From contig NZ_JBCHVB010000010.1 in assembly GCF_039023475.1 (NCBI RefSeq), positions 1 to 64,000 on the forward strand: a DNA stretch of 64,000 bases, written 5' to 3'. The notes beneath the pieces were generated by a model. The model had not been told where the DNA came from. It worked only from the letters and a program-made list of their open reading frames with translations, and searched no databases. Source of the stretch: Erwinia sp039023475. Its GTDB lineage: Bacteria > Pseudomonadota > Gammaproteobacteria > Enterobacterales > Enterobacteriaceae. How positions within the stretch are numbered: the stretch's first letter is position 1; every line of letters begins with the position of its first letter. Shown here piece by piece: positions 18,297 through 27,089 of this stretch. The translations under genes and the position numbers were made by a program.

Positions 18297-19430
18297 ATGA
18301 CAGCAGATATCGTTGTTATCGGCTCCGGCTTCGCTGCCCGTCAGCTGGTGAAAAACATCCGCCAGCAGGATAAACAGGTGCCCATACGTATCATCGCGGC
18401 GGATAGCTGCGATGAGTACAGCAAACCTGAAATCAGCCACGTCTTCTCGCTGGGCCAGTATGCGAAAGACCTGACGCGACAGACGGCGGCTGACTGGGCG
18501 GAAGAACATAATATTATGCTGCATCCCAATACGCGGGTTTCACGTATTGATGCCGCGGCCCATACCGTTGAAACAAGTGCGGGCCTCTTTACCTATGGCA
18601 GGCTGGTGCTCGCCACCGGCGCAGAAGCCATTCTGCCTCCGGTGCCGGGTAACGAATTAATGTATACCCTGAACAGCCAGCAGGAATACTGCCGCTGCGA
18701 AGCTGAACTGCAAAATGCAGAACACGTCCTGCTGATTGGCGGCGGGTTGATTGGCACTGAGCTGGCGATGGATTTAAACCGGGCGGGGAAATCGGTCACG
18801 CTGGTGGACCGCAGTAGCAGCCTTCTCTCAACGCTGATGCCCCCTGAGGTGAGTTCACGCCTGCAACACCGGCTGGTTAAAGATGGCGTACGACTGAACT
18901 TCAATACTCAGATTCAGCGCGTTGAGCGCGTCAACGATCGGCTGGTCGCCCATCTGGATAACGGGCAGTGCCTCTCTACCGATGCCGTTATCTGCGCCAT
19001 TGGCCTGCGTCCGAACGTTGAACTGGCACAGTCGGCTGGCCTCACTACCCGTCTCGGCATTGTCGTCAATGACCGCCTGAACACCTCTGATAAAGATATC
19101 TACGCGTTAGGTGACTGTGCGGAGATACAGGGCAAACTGTTGCCCTATCTTCAGCCTGCTCTGCTGGCCGCAATGACATTGGGTAAAAACCTGAACGGCA
19201 AAGCGGCAACGCTGATACTTCCGGCGATGCTCTGTAAAGTCAAAACGCCGGAGATGCCGCTGCATCTGGCGGGAGACACGGGCAATCCTGCATTAAGCTG
19301 GAATATAGACGTTTCCCGGGCCGGCATTATTGCCAGAGGGATGGATGATGCCGGTCTCCTCCGCGCGTTTGTGGTTAGCGAAGATCATATGAAAACCGCT
19401 TTCACTTTGCTTAAACAGCTTGCCCGCTGA
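18297..19430 (+). CDS. norW: NADH:flavorubredoxin reductase
   Basis: NorW passes electrons from NADH to the rubredoxin domain of NorV. The 377-residue product equals the E. coli length and has an N-terminal FAD-binding Rossmann motif (DIVVIGSGFAARQ), a central NAD-binding motif (LLIGGGLIGTELAMDL, about 146-161) and the C-terminal FAD motif (IYALGDCAEI). The ATG at 18297 lies 4 nt behind the norV stop; the frame is also open further upstream inside norV, but the overlap would be unreasonable. It shares the NO-induced transcript with norV. Confidence 0.97.
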   Translation: MTADIVVIGSGFAARQLVKNIRQQDKQVPIRIIAADSCDEYSKPEISHVFSLGQYAKDLTRQTAADWAEEHNIMLHPNTRVSRIDAAAHTVETSAGLFTYGRLVLATGAEAILPPVPGNELMYTLNSQQEYCRCEAELQNAEHVLLIGGGLIGTELAMDLNRAGKSVTLVDRSSSLLSTLMPPEVSSRLQHRLVKDGVRLNFNTQIQRVERVNDRLVAHLDNGQCLSTDAVICAIGLRPNVELAQSAGLTTRLGIVVNDRLNTSDKDIYALGDCAEIQGKLLPYLQPALLAAMTLGKNLNGKAATLILPAMLCKVKTPEMPLHLAGDTGNPALSWNIDVSRAGIIARGMDDAGLLRAFVVSEDHMKTAFTLLKQLAR

Positions 19431-19444
19431 AGCCAACGGAATAC

Positions 19445-19513
19445 CGGCGTAGCAACGGACTGACCTGCCGGCTACGCCGCGGCTATCAGCAAGATACGCC
19501 CTTATAAAAGGGC
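19445..19513 (+). terminator. Two stem-loops behind norW
   Basis: CGGCGTAGC/GCTACGCCG (19445-19453 with 19471-19479) and GCCCTT/AAGGGC (19498-19503 with 19508-19513) form stems directly after norW. Neither has a clear U-run, so these are attenuating or mRNA-protecting structures at least as much as terminators. Confidence 0.4.
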
Positions 19514-19602
19514 AAATTAAACTAAGCGGGGCCAGGGGTTCCTCACCTCCTGCCCTCCCAGAAGTATCAGCGTTCACTTATTTTCCTGACAGGAGAAATA
19601 TC

Positions 19603-19959
19603 ATGACCCGTTTAACTATTCCTGCGCATTTTGTTCATACCCGCGCCACGCCCTTCTGGGACAAAAACACGGCACCAAAAGCGTTATTTACTCATCACAA
19701 CACCAAAAAAGGGGTTTATGGCCGCCTCTCGGTAATGCAGGGCACGGTGAAATATTTCGGCTTCCCGGATGCGGAGTCCACCACACCGGACCTGGAGCTG
19801 GTCATTAACGCCGGCAGCTTTGGCATCAGCCCGCCGCAAAAATGGCACCGCATCGAGCTGTTGAGTGAAGATACCTGCTTTAATATCGACTTCTTTGCCG
19901 ATCCTGACGTTATGCTGGAAGGAGAGGGGCTGGGCCAGGTCGTTAACAGCAGGAAGTGA
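19603..19959 (+). CDS. yeaR: YeaR-like DUF1971 protein, nitrite/NO-responsive family
   Basis: The 118-residue protein matches the DUF1971 cupin-like family over its full length, with typical motifs HTRATPFWDKNTAP, GVYGRLSVMQGTVKYFGF and ISPPQKWHRIELLSEDTCFNIDFF. E. coli YeaR is nearly the same size (119 residues), and its gene is induced by nitrate, nitrite and NO through NarL and NsrR. Here it stands 172 nt downstream of norW with its own RBS (AGGAG), so the gene neighbourhood supports a role in nitrosative stress. The biochemical activity is unknown; one tellurite-related annotation (TehB-like) exists for the domain. Confidence 0.85.
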   Translation: MTRLTIPAHFVHTRATPFWDKNTAPKALFTHHNTKKGVYGRLSVMQGTVKYFGFPDAESTTPDLELVINAGSFGISPPQKWHRIELLSEDTCFNIDFFADPDVMLEGEGLGQVVNSRK

Positions 19960-20196
19960 AGCACAGGGGCGTCATCTCAGCATTTCCCACGCCTCATCCC
20001 ATACGCGCTTCCTCTTACGGAGGAAGTGTGCTGCCGCCGAAAATCTTCTACGCTTAGTCAGATATCAACGCCGGGCGGGCATCGGGCAGGGGCTGACTTC
20101 AGGAGTTAGCCGCGCGAATCCTCACTCTGCCGCCTGCCTCTGGCGTCCCTTCAGCCGTAAACGGCCACCCGGATTTTTTACGCAGGGAGCAACACA

Positions 20197-21177
20197 ATGC
20201 AAAATTTAGATCGGGAAGTCTTACGCCAGGCGAGGCACTGGAACCATCAGGATCCCGTCTGGCTCTGTACGGTACTCAGCACCTTCGGCTCATCGCCCCG
20301 TCCGCCAGGCACCATGATGGTTATCCATGGCGACGGAAGCTATTGCGGGTCGCTTTCGGGCGGCTGCGTGGAGGAGGATTTCCTTCAGCGGCTCGGCGAA
20401 GGCGCATTTCGTCAGCCCAGCCAGATTATCCGCTACGGTGAAGGCGGGCTCCACCCGAGCCAGGCGCTGCCGTGCGGCGGCGTGGTGGATATTCTGATTG
20501 AATATCTTCCACCTGACGCCCACAGCCAGGCGTGCCTTTTGCAGATGGAAGAGGCGCTGAACGGCACGGTCACCTTACGCAAAGAGCTACGGCTGCCTCA
20601 TCGCTGCATCAGCCTTGAGCGCTGCGATTATGCCAGCAGCACGCTTGCCCGCTACGACAGCGAAAAGGTGGTGCTGACGCTGGCGGCAGCGCCGAGGCTG
20701 ATTGTGGCAGGCTTGTCGGGCGTGGCGGTCTTCTGCGCGAATTTTGCCGAAGCGCTCGGATTTGAAGTCATCGTGCTGGAGACCCGGCCTGAATTTATCC
20801 ACAACTTCTCGCCGCTGTTGAGCCCGGCCCTCAGCGTGCAGCAAACTTTTCCGGCGAAATACATCGAACGGCAAGGCTGCCATGCTCACTCGGCGGTGGT
20901 GGCGCTGACGCACGATCCCCGCATTGACGATCTTACCCTGATGGAGGCCATGCACACGCCAGCCTTCTATATTGGCGCGATGGGCTCTGCGGGGAACAGT
21001 AAAAAAAGGTGCGACCGGCTGCGGGAGTATGGTGAATTCAGCGATAAGGAGATTGCCCGTATTCATGCCCCCATCGGCATGGATATAGGCAGTAAAACCC
21101 CGGCGGAGATCGCGCTGGCGGTGATGGCAGATATTGTCCGTTATAAAAATGGCGTGATGAATTCGCCCCAGGCATAG
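20197..21177 (+). CDS. XdhC/CoxI family molybdenum cofactor maturation protein
   Basis: Proteins of this family bind and modify (sulfurate) the molybdenum cofactor and hand it to xanthine dehydrogenase-type enzymes. The 326-residue protein has the N-terminal XdhC domain with CTVLSTFGSSPRPPGTMMVI and SLSGGCVEED (about 24-62), a PCGG motif at about 92-95, and a C-terminal Rossmann-like domain (about 165-310; VVALTHDPRIDD, YIGAMGSAGNSKKR, IGMDIGSKTPAEIALAVMADIV). RBS AGGGAG precedes the ATG. No molybdoenzyme gene is adjacent, so the client must be elsewhere in the genome. Confidence 0.88.
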   Translation: MQNLDREVLRQARHWNHQDPVWLCTVLSTFGSSPRPPGTMMVIHGDGSYCGSLSGGCVEEDFLQRLGEGAFRQPSQIIRYGEGGLHPSQALPCGGVVDILIEYLPPDAHSQACLLQMEEALNGTVTLRKELRLPHRCISLERCDYASSTLARYDSEKVVLTLAAAPRLIVAGLSGVAVFCANFAEALGFEVIVLETRPEFIHNFSPLLSPALSVQQTFPAKYIERQGCHAHSAVVALTHDPRIDDLTLMEAMHTPAFYIGAMGSAGNSKKRCDRLREYGEFSDKEIARIHAPIGMDIGSKTPAEIALAVMADIVRYKNGVMNSPQA

Positions 21178-21334
21178 CCGTTGCAAAAGGCTGTTAACGG
21201 CTCTGCCCATACAGCGTCCCGGCAAACAGCGTCGTCAGGGAGACATCCTCCCTGCTGCCCTGCCAAAATGTTCTGAATCCCCTCACTTTTTAAAAAAAAG
21301 CGGACCCGCGCTTGTCGATTCTGCCAAATGCGAA

Positions 21335-21354
21335 TACTGTATTTATATACAGTC
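21335..21354 (+). promoter_or_regulatory. LexA (SOS) box of umuD operon
   Basis: The 20-nt element contains CTGT-N8-ACAG with an AT-only core of alternating character and differs from the consensus at very few positions. It ends 20 nt upstream of the umuD ATG, which predicts tight SOS control. Confidence 0.93.
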
Positions 21355-21374
21355 ATTTTTGCGAGAATCTTCCG

Positions 21375-21794
21375 ATGCACTTTCTTCAACCAGCAGAAAG
21401 CAGCGCGGTCATGCGCCTGCCGCTCTTTCTTGAGCGCGTCCCCTGCGGCCTGCCCTTCTCTACTCAGGACGGCGTGGAGCAGCGCCTCGATCTTAACGAA
21501 CTGCTGATCCAGCGGCCTGGGGCCACCTATTTTATTCGCGTGAGCGGCGAATCGATGACGGGTGCCGGGATCAACGACGGCGACCTGCTGATCGTGGACA
21601 AATCCATTATGGCCAGCCACGGCGATATTGTGGTCGCCGCCGTGGATGGCGAGTTTACGGTAAAAAAACTGCAGCTCGTGCCGGACGTCCGGCTGCTTGC
21701 CATGAACGATCGCTGGCCCGCCATCATTCCCGGCGGGGAAACGGAGCTGGAAATTTTCGGCGTGGTCACCTTCACCATTAAAGCAATGGAATAG
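21375..21794 (+). CDS. umuD: UmuD-type SOS autoprotease
   Basis: I chose the ATG at 21375, inside a longer open frame, because it gives the standard 139 residues and places the key residues exactly as in E. coli: cleavage site Cys24-Gly25 (VPCGLPF), nucleophile Ser60 (SGESM) and Lys97 (EFTVKKL). UmuD is cleaved on RecA filaments to UmuD', which joins UmuC in DNA polymerase V. A near-consensus LexA box lies directly upstream. No umuC follows; the next gene, 8 nt downstream, encodes an unrelated 132-residue protein. UmuD may thus work with a UmuC encoded elsewhere or as a regulator of replication and of LexA-type targets. Confidence 0.93.
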   Translation: MHFLQPAESSAVMRLPLFLERVPCGLPFSTQDGVEQRLDLNELLIQRPGATYFIRVSGESMTGAGINDGDLLIVDKSIMASHGDIVVAAVDGEFTVKKLQLVPDVRLLAMNDRWPAIIPGGETELEIFGVVTFTIKAME

Positions 21795-21802
21795 GCGCAA
21801 AA

Positions 21803-22201
21803 ATGAAAAACGGTGCATCCTTATTTCCTGAGGCGGGCTTCGCGGTTTCGCCTGTCGAAACCCGCTTCAGCCGCCCCGCCCGCCGCGAGCTGACTTTTCT
21901 GTTTGGTAAGCTGGCGGACATTGTTCCAACCAACGCCGACTGTTATCTGACCGCCTGTAACGGAACCTTACGGATTATCGATCGCTACCGTCCACCGGTG
22001 GCTGGCTGCCAGGTGCTGATTGAGCGGGGAGGCAGGAATGACTGGGCTTCCGTCAGCGCTAATCCTGAACGGCTGGTGATCGGGGATGACGTCATCCTGC
22101 AAGGTGATCAGCTGCGGGAAGTGACGGTTATCGGCGTGGCGATAGGGGAAGTGGTGCCCGCCCGGAGCGCCGTAGCGCCTGTCCCGTTAGCGGCACATTA
22201 A
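21803..22201 (+). CDS. Unknown protein in SOS operon with umuD
   Basis: The 132-residue protein starts 8 nt after umuD and surely shares its LexA-controlled transcript. I do not recognise a family. It has no signal peptide or membrane segment. The end (LREVTVIGVAIGEVV) recalls the last beta strands of UmuD (LEIFGVVTFTIKAME here), and the middle (TACNGTLRIIDRYRPPVAGCQVLIER) looks like paired beta strands, so a LexA/UmuD-type fold without the Ser-Lys dyad is possible; this is weak pattern evidence. No SGESM-like or CG cleavage motif is present. It occupies the position of umuC. Confidence 0.6.
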   Translation: MKNGASLFPEAGFAVSPVETRFSRPARRELTFLFGKLADIVPTNADCYLTACNGTLRIIDRYRPPVAGCQVLIERGGRNDWASVSANPERLVIGDDVILQGDQLREVTVIGVAIGEVVPARSAVAPVPLAAH

Positions 22202-22202
22202 A

Positions 22203-22230
22203 ACGGGCTGCCGCCGTGGCGACAGCCCGT
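22203..22230 (+). terminator. Stem-loop after the umuD operon
   Basis: ACGGGCTG and CAGCCCGT pair across a 12-nt loop that contains a smaller GCC/GGC stem. It starts directly behind the stop of the 132-residue protein gene, between convergent genes. A U-run is lacking. Confidence 0.5.
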
Positions 22231-22336
22231 CCGGGACTGGTTAAGCAGATTGCCCTGCTATCCCCATCAATAAGCCTGAAAATGGGCGGTTTACCTTCCG
22301 CCTTCAGGGTAACGTCAGTTCAGTCAGGCGATTTGC

Positions 22337-23908
22337 TTACCCGCTGGTCTGACGCTGCGGCGCAAGATCGGGATACATTGCCAGCAGGCGACGCGTCACG
22401 CCGTTGGTCCAGCCGAAGCCATCCTGGAGCGGATACTCGCCGCCTCCGGCCAGCACCGGCGCCCGTCCGGCAACATTATACTTCTCCACCATCTTATGAT
22501 GACGATGGTAGGTGGCACCGACCACCTGCAGCCAGCGGGCGGCGATCTCTTTCGCCAGCAGCTCTTCGCCATAGCTGTTAAGTCCCTTAATCGCCATCCA
22601 CTGCATGGGTGCCCAGCCGTTCGGCTTGTCCCACTGCTCCCCCGTCTCTTCAACGGTAGAGAGCAGGCCGCCGGGCGCCAGCAGGTGGGAGCGGATAGCG
22701 GCAGCGGTCTGATTCGCCTGTTCAAGACTGGCCATACCCACATAGAGCGGCGTCACCGACGCGGCAGAGAACGCGCCCTTCTCCCGCTCCCGCCAGTTAT
22801 AGTCGCGGTAAAGGCCGGCTTCCGCATCCCACAGATACTTATCGACGATTTCCCGGCGACGAACCGCTTTCTGCTGGAACTGGCTGGCGGTTACCCGATC
22901 GTTACCGCTCGCTGACAGGCGGGCGATCGTCGTTTCCAGCTTATAAAGAAAGGCGTTCAGATCGATCGGTACAATGCTGGTGGTCTGGATGCTCTCCAGC
23001 CGCCCCGGCTCATTCAGCCAGCGTGACGAGAAGTCCCAGCCCGAGGCCGCGCCCGCACGCAGGTCACGGTACACCTCGCCCGACGGACGCGCCGAGCTGC
23101 GGGCGGTCTCCACATCCTCAATCCAGGATTCATCACGAGGCGTGTCGCGATCGTCCCAGTAGCGGTTCAGCACCGCGCCATCCGGCAGCATCACCACATG
23201 GCGGCACGCCTCGCCAGGCGAAAGCCCTTCTGCACCTTCCATCCAGAACGCATATTCACGTTTAAGGTGTCTGAGGTAACGCTGCGCCTTATTTACGCCA
23301 TCCTTTTCGAACAGCTCCACCATCAGGGCAAACACCGGCGGCTGCGAGCGGCTCAGATAATAGGTGCGGTTGCCGTTTGGAATATGACCGTAGGTATCAA
23401 TCATCCAGGCAAAATTATCTGCCATATTATGCAGAAGATCGCTACGACCGCTGGCGGCGAAGCCGAGCATGCTGAAATAGGAATCCCAATAATAGGCCTC
23501 ACCAAAACGACCGCCCGGCACGATATAGGGCTGCGGCAGCGGCAGCAGGGAAGAGAATTCCGAGTGCTTTTCCGGCTGGCGGGTTAATACCGGCCAGAGT
23601 CCGTCAATATGCTGGCTCATACTTTTCTGCGGATCGGACACATAGCGACTGTCATGAACCCGGGGAAGCTCAAAATTTTCCAGCACAAAGGCCAGCAGGT
23701 TAAAGTCTTCCTGCTCACGCTGAATAAAATAGCGGTAAAGAATATGCTCAGGCTCTGCTTTTGGCGCGCAGTCGGCAAAGGTTTTGCTGTCGCTGAATAT
23801 CCGCGAGGCCTGTACCGCCTCAAACAGCTCCTGATAGCGATCGGAAGGTGTCAGAATGTCCGGTGCGGGCAGGCCACGGATAGGCTCCGGCTGTGGCTCA
23901 ACGGCCAT
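22337..23908 (-). CDS. treF: Cytoplasmic trehalase
   Basis: TreF hydrolyses trehalose to two glucose molecules in the cytoplasm (GH37). The frame from ATG 23908 gives 523 residues; the E. coli protein has 549. GH37 signatures are clear: PGGRFGEAYYWDSYF and the later QWDKPNGWAPMQW, plus GGGGEY-like LAGGGEYPLQDGFGWTNGV. The similarity to E. coli TreF starts at EPQPEPIRGLPAPD, right behind this ATG, but the ATG directly abuts GGAG, which is too close. The open frame continues upstream to a perfect AGGAGG (24006-24001) followed after 5 nt by ATC (23995), which would give 552 residues. The true start is therefore uncertain. No signal peptide is seen, in agreement with TreF and not TreA. Confidence 0.93.
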   Translation of the reverse strand: MAVEPQPEPIRGLPAPDILTPSDRYQELFEAVQASRIFSDSKTFADCAPKAEPEHILYRYFIQREQEDFNLLAFVLENFELPRVHDSRYVSDPQKSMSQHIDGLWPVLTRQPEKHSEFSSLLPLPQPYIVPGGRFGEAYYWDSYFSMLGFAASGRSDLLHNMADNFAWMIDTYGHIPNGNRTYYLSRSQPPVFALMVELFEKDGVNKAQRYLRHLKREYAFWMEGAEGLSPGEACRHVVMLPDGAVLNRYWDDRDTPRDESWIEDVETARSSARPSGEVYRDLRAGAASGWDFSSRWLNEPGRLESIQTTSIVPIDLNAFLYKLETTIARLSASGNDRVTASQFQQKAVRRREIVDKYLWDAEAGLYRDYNWREREKGAFSAASVTPLYVGMASLEQANQTAAAIRSHLLAPGGLLSTVEETGEQWDKPNGWAPMQWMAIKGLNSYGEELLAKEIAARWLQVVGATYHRHHKMVEKYNVAGRAPVLAGGGEYPLQDGFGWTNGVTRRLLAMYPDLAPQRQTSG

Positions 23909-23995
23909 CTCCTGTCCCGCTTCATAGTCGTGATACCAGCCTTCATATTCGGTCTGGCTGTGCTCAACGATCAGGTCATTTTGATTAAAAGCGAT

Positions 23996-24484
23996 AAAAA
24001 CCTCCTGATGCCAATAAATATCGACAATTATTAATCTGCATTATCAGGCGAAACAACAATTATAGTACTCCCGTCTTACAGCGCAACCCGGTTATTTTAT
24101 GACGGTCAGTGATCCAATATGTCAAAATATAAACATGCGCTCTGGATGTTAAATAAAACGGCTTTCATTCACAGGATTACCCCTGAGTTAACATAAACTG
24201 ACATAAATAAGAAAACGCTAAGAAATTCGCCGGAAAATTAAGATAATTCCAGACCTGATTTGACTTAAGTTAACCCTTATTTTTAAGCCGGTTATTCTTT
24301 AGATCGCGTTGAAATCAATGCTCTGAAATTTTCCGGTAAATATTCCCTGCTGCCCCACGCTCGCGACCGGTTTCTCCCGCCTTTACGATTTACAACCTAC
24401 TGTTCAACCATTAAGCTACAGCCCTCATTTTACGGGCCAGAGGCCGTCACGCCTTTTCCTGTTTTATTCCAAAGGAATGTCTCC
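23996..24484. other. Gene-less stretch between treF and the LysE-family gene
   Basis: The 489 nt hold the treF ribosome binding site (AGGAGG, 24006-24001) and must contain both divergent promoters. The stretch is AT-rich around 24,050-24,300. I see no further gene or repeat in it. Confidence 0.5.
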
Positions 24485-25114
24485 ATGACGCTACAACTCT
24501 GGCTGGCTTATACCGGCATTATTGCCGCACTGATCGCTATTCCCGGCCCTTCCGCGCTGATCAGCATGACCCACGGCCTGCGCTACGGCCATCGCCGCGC
24601 GTTCGCTACCGTGCTGGGCGGCGTGCTCTCCGCCATGACGCTGATGACCGCTTCCGCGCTTGGCCTGGGCGCAATTCTGGCCACGTCAACCACCGTCTTT
24701 ACCGTGCTGAAAGTGGTCGGGGCCGCCTATCTTATCTGGCTGGGCATCAGCGCCTGGCGGGCACCTGCGGCAGCGGAAACGGCGCTGGAGGCCAGCCCAG
24801 CGGAGGCTTCTCCGGGCGTGATGAAGCTGTTCCGTAAAGGCTATATGGTGGGGATCAGTAATCCTAAAGATCTGCTCTTTTTCGCCGCGCTTTTCCCGAA
24901 TTTTATCGATGCGGCGCAGCCCCATGCCATGCAGTTCGCCGCGCTGGCGATCACCTGGGCGATACTGGATTGCAGCCTGATGTTCGCTTACGCCTGTGCG
25001 GGACGCCGTCTCTCCTCCCTCTTCGCGAGCCCGGCGCGTTTGCGTATCCTTAATCGATCCACCGGCACGCTGTTTGTCTTTGCCGGCAGCGCACTGGCCG
25101 CATCCGCCAGATAA
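24485..25114 (+). CDS. LysE/RhtB family amino-acid exporter
   Basis: The 209-residue membrane protein has the LysE/RhtB hallmark near the N-terminus (AIPGPSALISMTHGLRYGHRRAF, about 19-41) and about six hydrophobic segments, with KGYMVGISNPKDLLFFAALFPNF (about 118-140) as the second family signature. Such proteins export amino acids or similar small solutes with the proton gradient. RBS AAGGAATG precedes the ATG. A LysR gene follows after 16 nt in the same direction and is probably cotranscribed. The substrate cannot be deduced. Confidence 0.88.
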   Translation: MTLQLWLAYTGIIAALIAIPGPSALISMTHGLRYGHRRAFATVLGGVLSAMTLMTASALGLGAILATSTTVFTVLKVVGAAYLIWLGISAWRAPAAAETALEASPAEASPGVMKLFRKGYMVGISNPKDLLFFAALFPNFIDAAQPHAMQFAALAITWAILDCSLMFAYACAGRRLSSLFASPARLRILNRSTGTLFVFAGSALAASAR

Positions 25115-25130
25115 ATCAGCGAGGGCGGCT

Positions 25131-26039
25131 ATGAGCGACAGGGAAAATCTCCAGGCGATGATCGTCTTCGCCAGAGTGGTGGAGACGTTAAGCTTCACCG
25201 AAGCGGCAAGCCTGCTTGGCCTGTCAAAGTCGGCGGTCAGCAAAGAGATCGCCGCGCTGGAAGTCCGGCTTGGCGCCAGACTGCTTGAGCGCACCACCCG
25301 CAAAATTGTGGTCACCGAGGTCGGCATGACCTGGTATCACTACTGCGCCCGCATTCTTAGCGAAGTGAAAAGCGCCGACCTGTTTATCCGTCAGTATCAT
25401 GAAGAGCCGACCGGCAGCCTGCGCGTCGTCGCGCCCGTGACCTTTGGCTGCCAGTGCATCGTGCCGGTGCTTAATCAGTTTGTCGCCAGCAACCTGCACG
25501 TCAGCGTCGATCTCGACCTGACCGATCGCCCGGTAAATCTGGTGGAGGATAATGTGGATATCGCCATCGTTATCCGCCGCGACCTGCCTGAACATCCTCA
25601 CTTTAAGCCGCTGAGGGATATCAGCTGGGGGCTGTATGCGGCGCCTGACTATCTGGCCCGCTTCAGTCCGATTGAAAAACCTGAGGATTTGCCGCGCCAC
25701 GACTTTGTTCTGTTTCGCGGCCCGGCTCATACGCTGGCGCTGCCGTTCCGGCGCGATAAGCAAAAGCGCAATATTGAGGTCCGCAGCCGCTTTCGTGCCA
25801 ACAACAGCACCGCGCTGGTAAATTCCGCTGTCGCCCGGACCGGCATCGCCTATCTGCCCGATTATATTGCTCAGGAAGCGGTAAAGGCCGGCAAACTGAC
25901 GCGGGTTTTAGCGAACTGGGAAATGGATCTTTTTAAGTCTTATATTTTGTATAAGCAGGAAAGTTTTACGTCGCCGCGCGTGAGGCTGTTTATTGAGACG
26001 TTACAGAAAGCGGTACGGCAGGAAGGAAAGGGAAAATAA
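25131..26039 (+). CDS. LysR-family transcriptional regulator
   Basis: I chose the ATG at 25131 (MSDRENLQAM), preceded by GAGGG, which yields 302 residues, the typical LysR length; the frame is open further upstream within the exporter gene. The N-terminal winged helix spans about 5-65 (SFTEAASLLGLSKSAVSKEIAALEVRLGARLLERTTRK), followed by the effector-binding domain (about 92-295). It belongs to the CrgA/AaeR-like branch of LysR proteins. It lies behind the exporter gene and may control it, though a divergent arrangement would be more usual. Confidence 0.9.
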   Translation: MSDRENLQAMIVFARVVETLSFTEAASLLGLSKSAVSKEIAALEVRLGARLLERTTRKIVVTEVGMTWYHYCARILSEVKSADLFIRQYHEEPTGSLRVVAPVTFGCQCIVPVLNQFVASNLHVSVDLDLTDRPVNLVEDNVDIAIVIRRDLPEHPHFKPLRDISWGLYAAPDYLARFSPIEKPEDLPRHDFVLFRGPAHTLALPFRRDKQKRNIEVRSRFRANNSTALVNSAVARTGIAYLPDYIAQEAVKAGKLTRVLANWEMDLFKSYILYKQESFTSPRVRLFIETLQKAVRQEGKGK

Positions 26040-26061
26040 CGGGGCGGCAGGCGCCGCCCCG
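26040..26061. terminator. GC-rich stem-loop between convergent genes
   Basis: CGGGGCGGC and GCCGCCCCG form a 9-bp stem with a 4-nt loop between the convergent LysR and YrdC-family genes. There is no U-run. Confidence 0.6.
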
Positions 26062-26068
26062 TCGGAAC

Positions 26069-26848
26069 TCAGTAGTAGTTACCGTGACGGTAATCCCAGG
26101 TGGTAAAGGTATCGGAAAGCATCGACATGATCTTATCCACGTCCAGTCCTTTACGAATCAGTACCGGGCAAGGCGTGATATTACGTTCGCCCTTCTGTTC
26201 CGGCACCAGTTTGCCGCTCTCATCCACCATCGCCACCATCACACCCTGCTCATAGCGGGTTTTTTCAGACTCATTTGGCTGAATCGATTTCACATAATCG
26301 TTGGCTTCAATAATCAGGTCGGCCTGCGATTCAATGCGCTCGCCGATGCCTTCCACCAGCCCACGGTTGCCTTTGCCTGACGGGTTAGCGGAGCTGGCGA
26401 AGGAGAATTTACCGTGGTTTTCCCACAGCTCTTTTGCCAGATTCTCACCAGGCACGCCGAATTTAATCACGAAGCAGCTGGTCTGGCGGCGGTCCATCAT
26501 CAGATCTTTCGAACCATCATCAGGAATACGCGCCACCGCCTCTTCTTTCCACGGCAGGATGCAGCCCAGCAGCACGTCTTTATCCCAGTGCTGCTGATAG
26601 AGAGACTCGATTTCCGGGTTCAGCTGCGCCAGCTCTTTCAGCTGCGCCAGCGAACCGCACAGCACCACGCCCGGCTTATTGCGGTTGCGCTGCTTGGCGT
26701 CAAATTTGCGCTCCAGACCTTTAGCGTCTGAAGTCATGATGATATAGCCCACTTTGGTCGGGCAAACGATCATGCCGCCCTCGGCGGATAAGATCTTAAC
26801 GGCTTCTGGCTGTAAGCCGCCGTTCCAGTGAATAGTTTTATTGCTCAC
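26069..26848 (-). CDS. Sua5/YciO/YrdC family protein
   Basis: The 259-residue protein has the YrdC fold pattern: CPTKVGYIIMTSDAKGLERKFDAKQRNRNKPGVVLCGSLAQL (about 29-71) corresponds to the PTDTVYGL...K.R....P start of the family, and FSFASSANPSGKGNRG (about 148-164) to the SAN.SG motif. YrdC/Sua5 members make threonylcarbamoyl-AMP for tRNA t6A; YciO-type members are of less clear role. It is longer than YrdC (190) and lacks the SUA5 C-terminal domain, so this is probably a paralogue and not the essential enzyme. Translation starts at GTG (26848), preceded by AGGCAGG. Confidence 0.8.
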   Translation of the reverse strand: MSNKTIHWNGGLQPEAVKILSAEGGMIVCPTKVGYIIMTSDAKGLERKFDAKQRNRNKPGVVLCGSLAQLKELAQLNPEIESLYQQHWDKDVLLGCILPWKEEAVARIPDDGSKDLMMDRRQTSCFVIKFGVPGENLAKELWENHGKFSFASSANPSGKGNRGLVEGIGERIESQADLIIEANDYVKSIQPNESEKTRYEQGVMVAMVDESGKLVPEQKGERNITPCPVLIRKGLDVDKIMSMLSDTFTTWDYRHGNYY

Positions 26849-27089
26849 AATCGCACCTGCCTGTCTGAAAGAGTTTCACAAGGGGTTAGCGGGTCGCCTG
26901 CGCTGACGGGATATGCCCTCGCCGCCTGAAGCGCCGTAACCTGATGACGTTATCCTAACTCAGGCGCGCCTTTTAGCAACAATTAGCGAATCTTTCACGC
27001 TATTGTTTCCTCAAAGAAACAATAGTTGCCTGCGAATCTTCTTTTCAGCCTGCTGCGTACACACTCTGGTGCACGCAGCAGTGACGGCA

